Origin: Nitrospira sp. UBA2082
Lineage (GTDB): Bacteria; Nitrospirota; Nitrospiria; Nitrospirales; Nitrospiraceae
Direction of reading: 5' to 3'
NCBI GenBank assembly: GCA_002331335.1
Contig: DCZO01000011.1
Location: forward strand, 1 to 53,269
DNA: 53,269 nt
A model generated the notes under the pieces. It worked only from the letters and a program-made list of their open reading frames with translations. It ran no database searches and was not told the DNA's origin. Within the stretch, counting starts at the first letter, position 1; every line of letters starts with the position of its first letter. Below, one piece after another: positions 51,270-53,269 of this stretch. The position numbers and the translations under genes are program-made.

Positions 51270-52688
51270 CTACGTGACGATGCGGCCGACCAGGTCATAG
51301 GTGGCGGCATCCGTGATCTCGACCTGTACGAGATCGCCAGGGTTTGCCGTGCCGTCGTTGATATAGACGACGCCGTCGATCTCAGGCGCCAGCCCTTCAT
51401 GGCGGCCTTCCAGCAGCAAGTTCGACTCTTCGGAGGGACCGTCGATCAGCACGTCGAGCACCGACCCGACCCTCTCTTGCCCCTTCGCTGCCGCAATGGG
51501 TTCCTGAACTGCCAACAACTCGTTGCGGCGTTCATCCATCACGCCGCGGTCGATCTTTTTGTCGAATCCGACCGCGGGTGTGTCTTCTTCGTCCGAATAG
51601 AGGAACACGGCAACCCGGTCGAATTCCGCTTGTTCCACATAGTCCCGCAACTCGGTGAAGGCGGCTTCTGTTTCACCGGGAAACCCGACGATGAAGGCCG
51701 TGCGGAAAGTCACGCCGGGAACGCGGTGCCTGATACGATCGACTACTCGCTCGATGACCGCCCGGTCGCCCAGTCTGTGCATGGCTTTGAGCATGCGGCC
51801 GTTGATGTGTTGCAACGGCATGTCGATATATTTCACGATCTTCTCTTCACCCGCATACAGATCCAACAGCTCGTCCGTGATTTGCTGCGGGTACAAGTAG
51901 AAGGGCCTGATCCACCGCACGTCGCTTACCTTGACCAATTCGCGCAGCAGGGAGGCGAGCCCGTGGCGAAGCCCGAGATCGACCCCGTAGTTGATCGTGT
52001 CTTGTGAAATCAGGTTGAGTTCTTTGACGCCCTCGGCAGCCAGCTGCCGCGCTTCGGCGACGATCGATTCCACCGGCCGGCTTCGCTGCTTGCCCCGCAT
52101 CAGCGGGATCGCGCAGAAGGCGCAGTTGCGGTTGCAGCCTTCGGCGATCTTCACGTAGGCGCTGTGCTGCCTGCCGAATCGCAGGCGAGGAGCGTCCGCG
52201 TCGTAGAGATAGGGAGGCTCGCTGATCCAGAGCCGTTGCTGCCGTTTCTTGGGAATCAGGAGATCCCGGCAGATGGTGGCGATTTTCCCGAACTCGCCGG
52301 TTCCCACTACGCCGTCCAGCTCCGGCAGTTCTTTCAGGAGATCGCCCTGATAGCGCTGTGCCAGGCAGCCTGCGGCAATGAGCACCCGGCAGGCGCCATT
52401 CTTCTTCAGCTTGCCATGTTCCAGGATGGTATCGATCGATTCCTGTTTGGCCTCTTCGATAAAACCGCAGGTATTGATGATCACGATCTCGGCTTTTTTC
52501 GGATTGTCGGTCAGGTGGAATCCATCCTGGACAAGGGTGCCCAGCATCACTTCGGAATCGACCTGGTTTTTAGAGCACCCCAGATTGACGAAGCCGATGG
52601 TCGTTTTTTTAGCAGCAGCGGTCTTCTTCGCAAGCGCCGTCTTTTTGGTGGTTTTCTTTCGGTCGAGCTGGATCAAAGGCGTAGACAT
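51270..52688 (-). CDS. rimO: Ribosomal protein S12 methylthiotransferase RimO
   Basis: 472 residues. Radical-SAM methylthiotransferase with the N-terminal MTTase domain (IGFVNLGCSKNQVDSEVMLG, further Cys in IINTCGFIEEA and LIAAGCLAQRY). The radical-SAM C-x3-C-x2-C is CNRNCAFC, and a TRAM domain lies at the C-terminus. It adds a methylthio group to Asp of S12. Odd feature: residues 1-30 form a Lys/Ala/Thr-rich extension (RKKTTKKTALAKKTAAAKKT) not part of the core, which may aid ribosome or RNA binding. Confidence 0.95.
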   Translation of the reverse strand: MSTPLIQLDRKKTTKKTALAKKTAAAKKTTIGFVNLGCSKNQVDSEVMLGTLVQDGFHLTDNPKKAEIVIINTCGFIEEAKQESIDTILEHGKLKKNGACRVLIAAGCLAQRYQGDLLKELPELDGVVGTGEFGKIATICRDLLIPKKRQQRLWISEPPYLYDADAPRLRFGRQHSAYVKIAEGCNRNCAFCAIPLMRGKQRSRPVESIVAEARQLAAEGVKELNLISQDTINYGVDLGLRHGLASLLRELVKVSDVRWIRPFYLYPQQITDELLDLYAGEEKIVKYIDMPLQHINGRMLKAMHRLGDRAVIERVVDRIRHRVPGVTFRTAFIVGFPGETEAAFTELRDYVEQAEFDRVAVFLYSDEEDTPAVGFDKKIDRGVMDERRNELLAVQEPIAAAKGQERVGSVLDVLIDGPSEESNLLLEGRHEGLAPEIDGVVYINDGTANPGDLVQVEITDAATYDLVGRIVT

Positions 52689-52781
52689 TGAAGCAGTCTA
52701 CGGGAGGCTTGAAAAGCCTGTCAACGAACGCACAAGAGAGCTGTCTTGATATTCTGGAAGCCGTTCCCCTAGAGTGCCTCT

Positions 52782-53269
52782 ATGATTCGCACGTTTCAAG
52801 GCATCAAACCGACTGTTCCCACCTCCTGTTTCATCGAGGACACAGGGGTCGTCATCGGCGACGTGGTGATGGGCGAGAACTGTAGTGTGTGGTTCCACGC
52901 GGTGATCCGGGGTGATGTGAACCATATTCGAATCGGCAACCGGACCAACGTTCAAGACCTTTGCATGTTGCATGTGACCCACGATACTCATCCATTGATC
53001 ATTGGGGACGATGTGACAGTAGGGCATAATGTCGTTCTGCACGGATGTACCATCAAGGATCGCGTATTGGTGGGGATGGGTGCCATCATTATGGACGGCG
53101 CGGTGATCGGAGAGGATTCTGTTGTGGGAGCTGGGGCGCTCATCGTGGAAGGCACCGTTGTTCCGCCGAAGAGTCTGATCCTGGGCTCGCCCGCCAGAAT
53201 TCGACGGTCTGTGACGGACAACGAACTGGCCTGGATCAAGGAGTCCGCCGAGAACTACGTGCGATATGC
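52782..53269 (+). CDS. Gamma-class carbonic anhydrase-family protein (3' end outside window)
   Basis: 162 full codons from ATG 52782 to the window edge. The hexapeptide-repeat left-handed beta-helix is plain (VVIGDVVMGENCSVWFHAVI, IGDDVTVGHNVVLHGC, VLVGMGAIIMDGAVIGED). Histidines in HVTHDTH and GHNVVLHG correspond to the gamma-CA metal ligands. It is closest to YrdA/PaaY-type proteins, in which CO2 hydration activity varies. Three carbonic-anhydrase-type folds in one window fit a carbon-acquisition theme. It starts 93 nt from rimO, divergently. Confidence 0.92.
   Translation, partial: MIRTFQGIKPTVPTSCFIEDTGVVIGDVVMGENCSVWFHAVIRGDVNHIRIGNRTNVQDLCMLHVTHDTHPLIIGDDVTVGHNVVLHGCTIKDRVLVGMGAIIMDGAVIGEDSVVGAGALIVEGTVVPPKSLILGSPARIRRSVTDNELAWIKESAENYVRY

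Noticed and set aside
1..53269. CRISPR arrays, transposase genes, prophage genes, rRNA
   Set aside because: No regularly spaced repeats, no IS-type DDE genes, no phage structural genes and no rRNA-like sequence were found on reading both strands.

Overview
The window reads as chromosomal DNA of a nitrite-oxidising Nitrospira. A periplasmic-type nitrite oxidoreductase pair (nxrA 42969-46406, nxrB 41609-42898, both minus) lies next to an autotrophic inorganic-carbon region. Housekeeping genes (fabI, gcvT, rimO, purU, arfB, a Trm112-family gene) fill the rest. The genus call is an inference from the periplasmic NXR type and the gene mix.

Region 1 (1-25.5 kb) looks like a carbon-acquisition and regulation block. 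It holds a beta-carbonic-anhydrase-like protein (606-1703) and a divergent histidine kinase plus NtrC-type regulator (2477-5493). Next come two tail-to-tail tandem-UspA proteins, a SulP/BicA-like anion transporter (7901-9493) and a third UspA protein. A minus-strand cluster follows: small membrane ORF, DabA (DUF2309), NuoL-like DabB and an additional NuoM-like subunit (17768 down to 10697). Beyond it lies a second regulatory operon: a truncated SulP, a hypothetical protein, an NtrC-like regulator with no DNA-binding domain and a GAFAGA loop, a CHASE3-like/HAMP/PAS kinase and a full NtrC-type regulator. A textbook sigma-54 promoter (5789-5803) precedes a usp gene, and a weaker one precedes the carbonic-anhydrase-like gene. 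Both flank the first NtrC-type two-component system. My reading is that the two systems tune inorganic-carbon uptake through sigma-54.

Region 2 (25.5-41.5 kb) is mixed. A DUF2490 outer-membrane-type gene has a decayed direct-repeat copy beside it. After it come arfB, a TPR protein, fabI, a tiny lysine-rich exported protein with a clean terminator, a Nudix-gcvT pair, an FKBP isomerase, a FIST protein, a LOG/beta-CASP/S58 operon, two BamE-like lipoproteins, GNAT, DUF502, a Trm112-family gene and small unknowns.

Region 3 (41.5-53.3 kb) holds nxrB-nxrA with a strong terminator after nxrB and a stem-loop just ahead of the nxrA ribosome-binding site. Then come tRNA-Gly(GCC), an NTF2-like membrane protein, an OmpR-type two-component system, purU, rimO and a gamma-class carbonic anhydrase cut by the window edge. 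The left edge carries a decayed SelO fragment and a truncated Tat-signal gene.

No CRISPR array, rRNA, transposase or phage gene was seen. All assignments come from reading motifs and contexts by eye; no database search was run.
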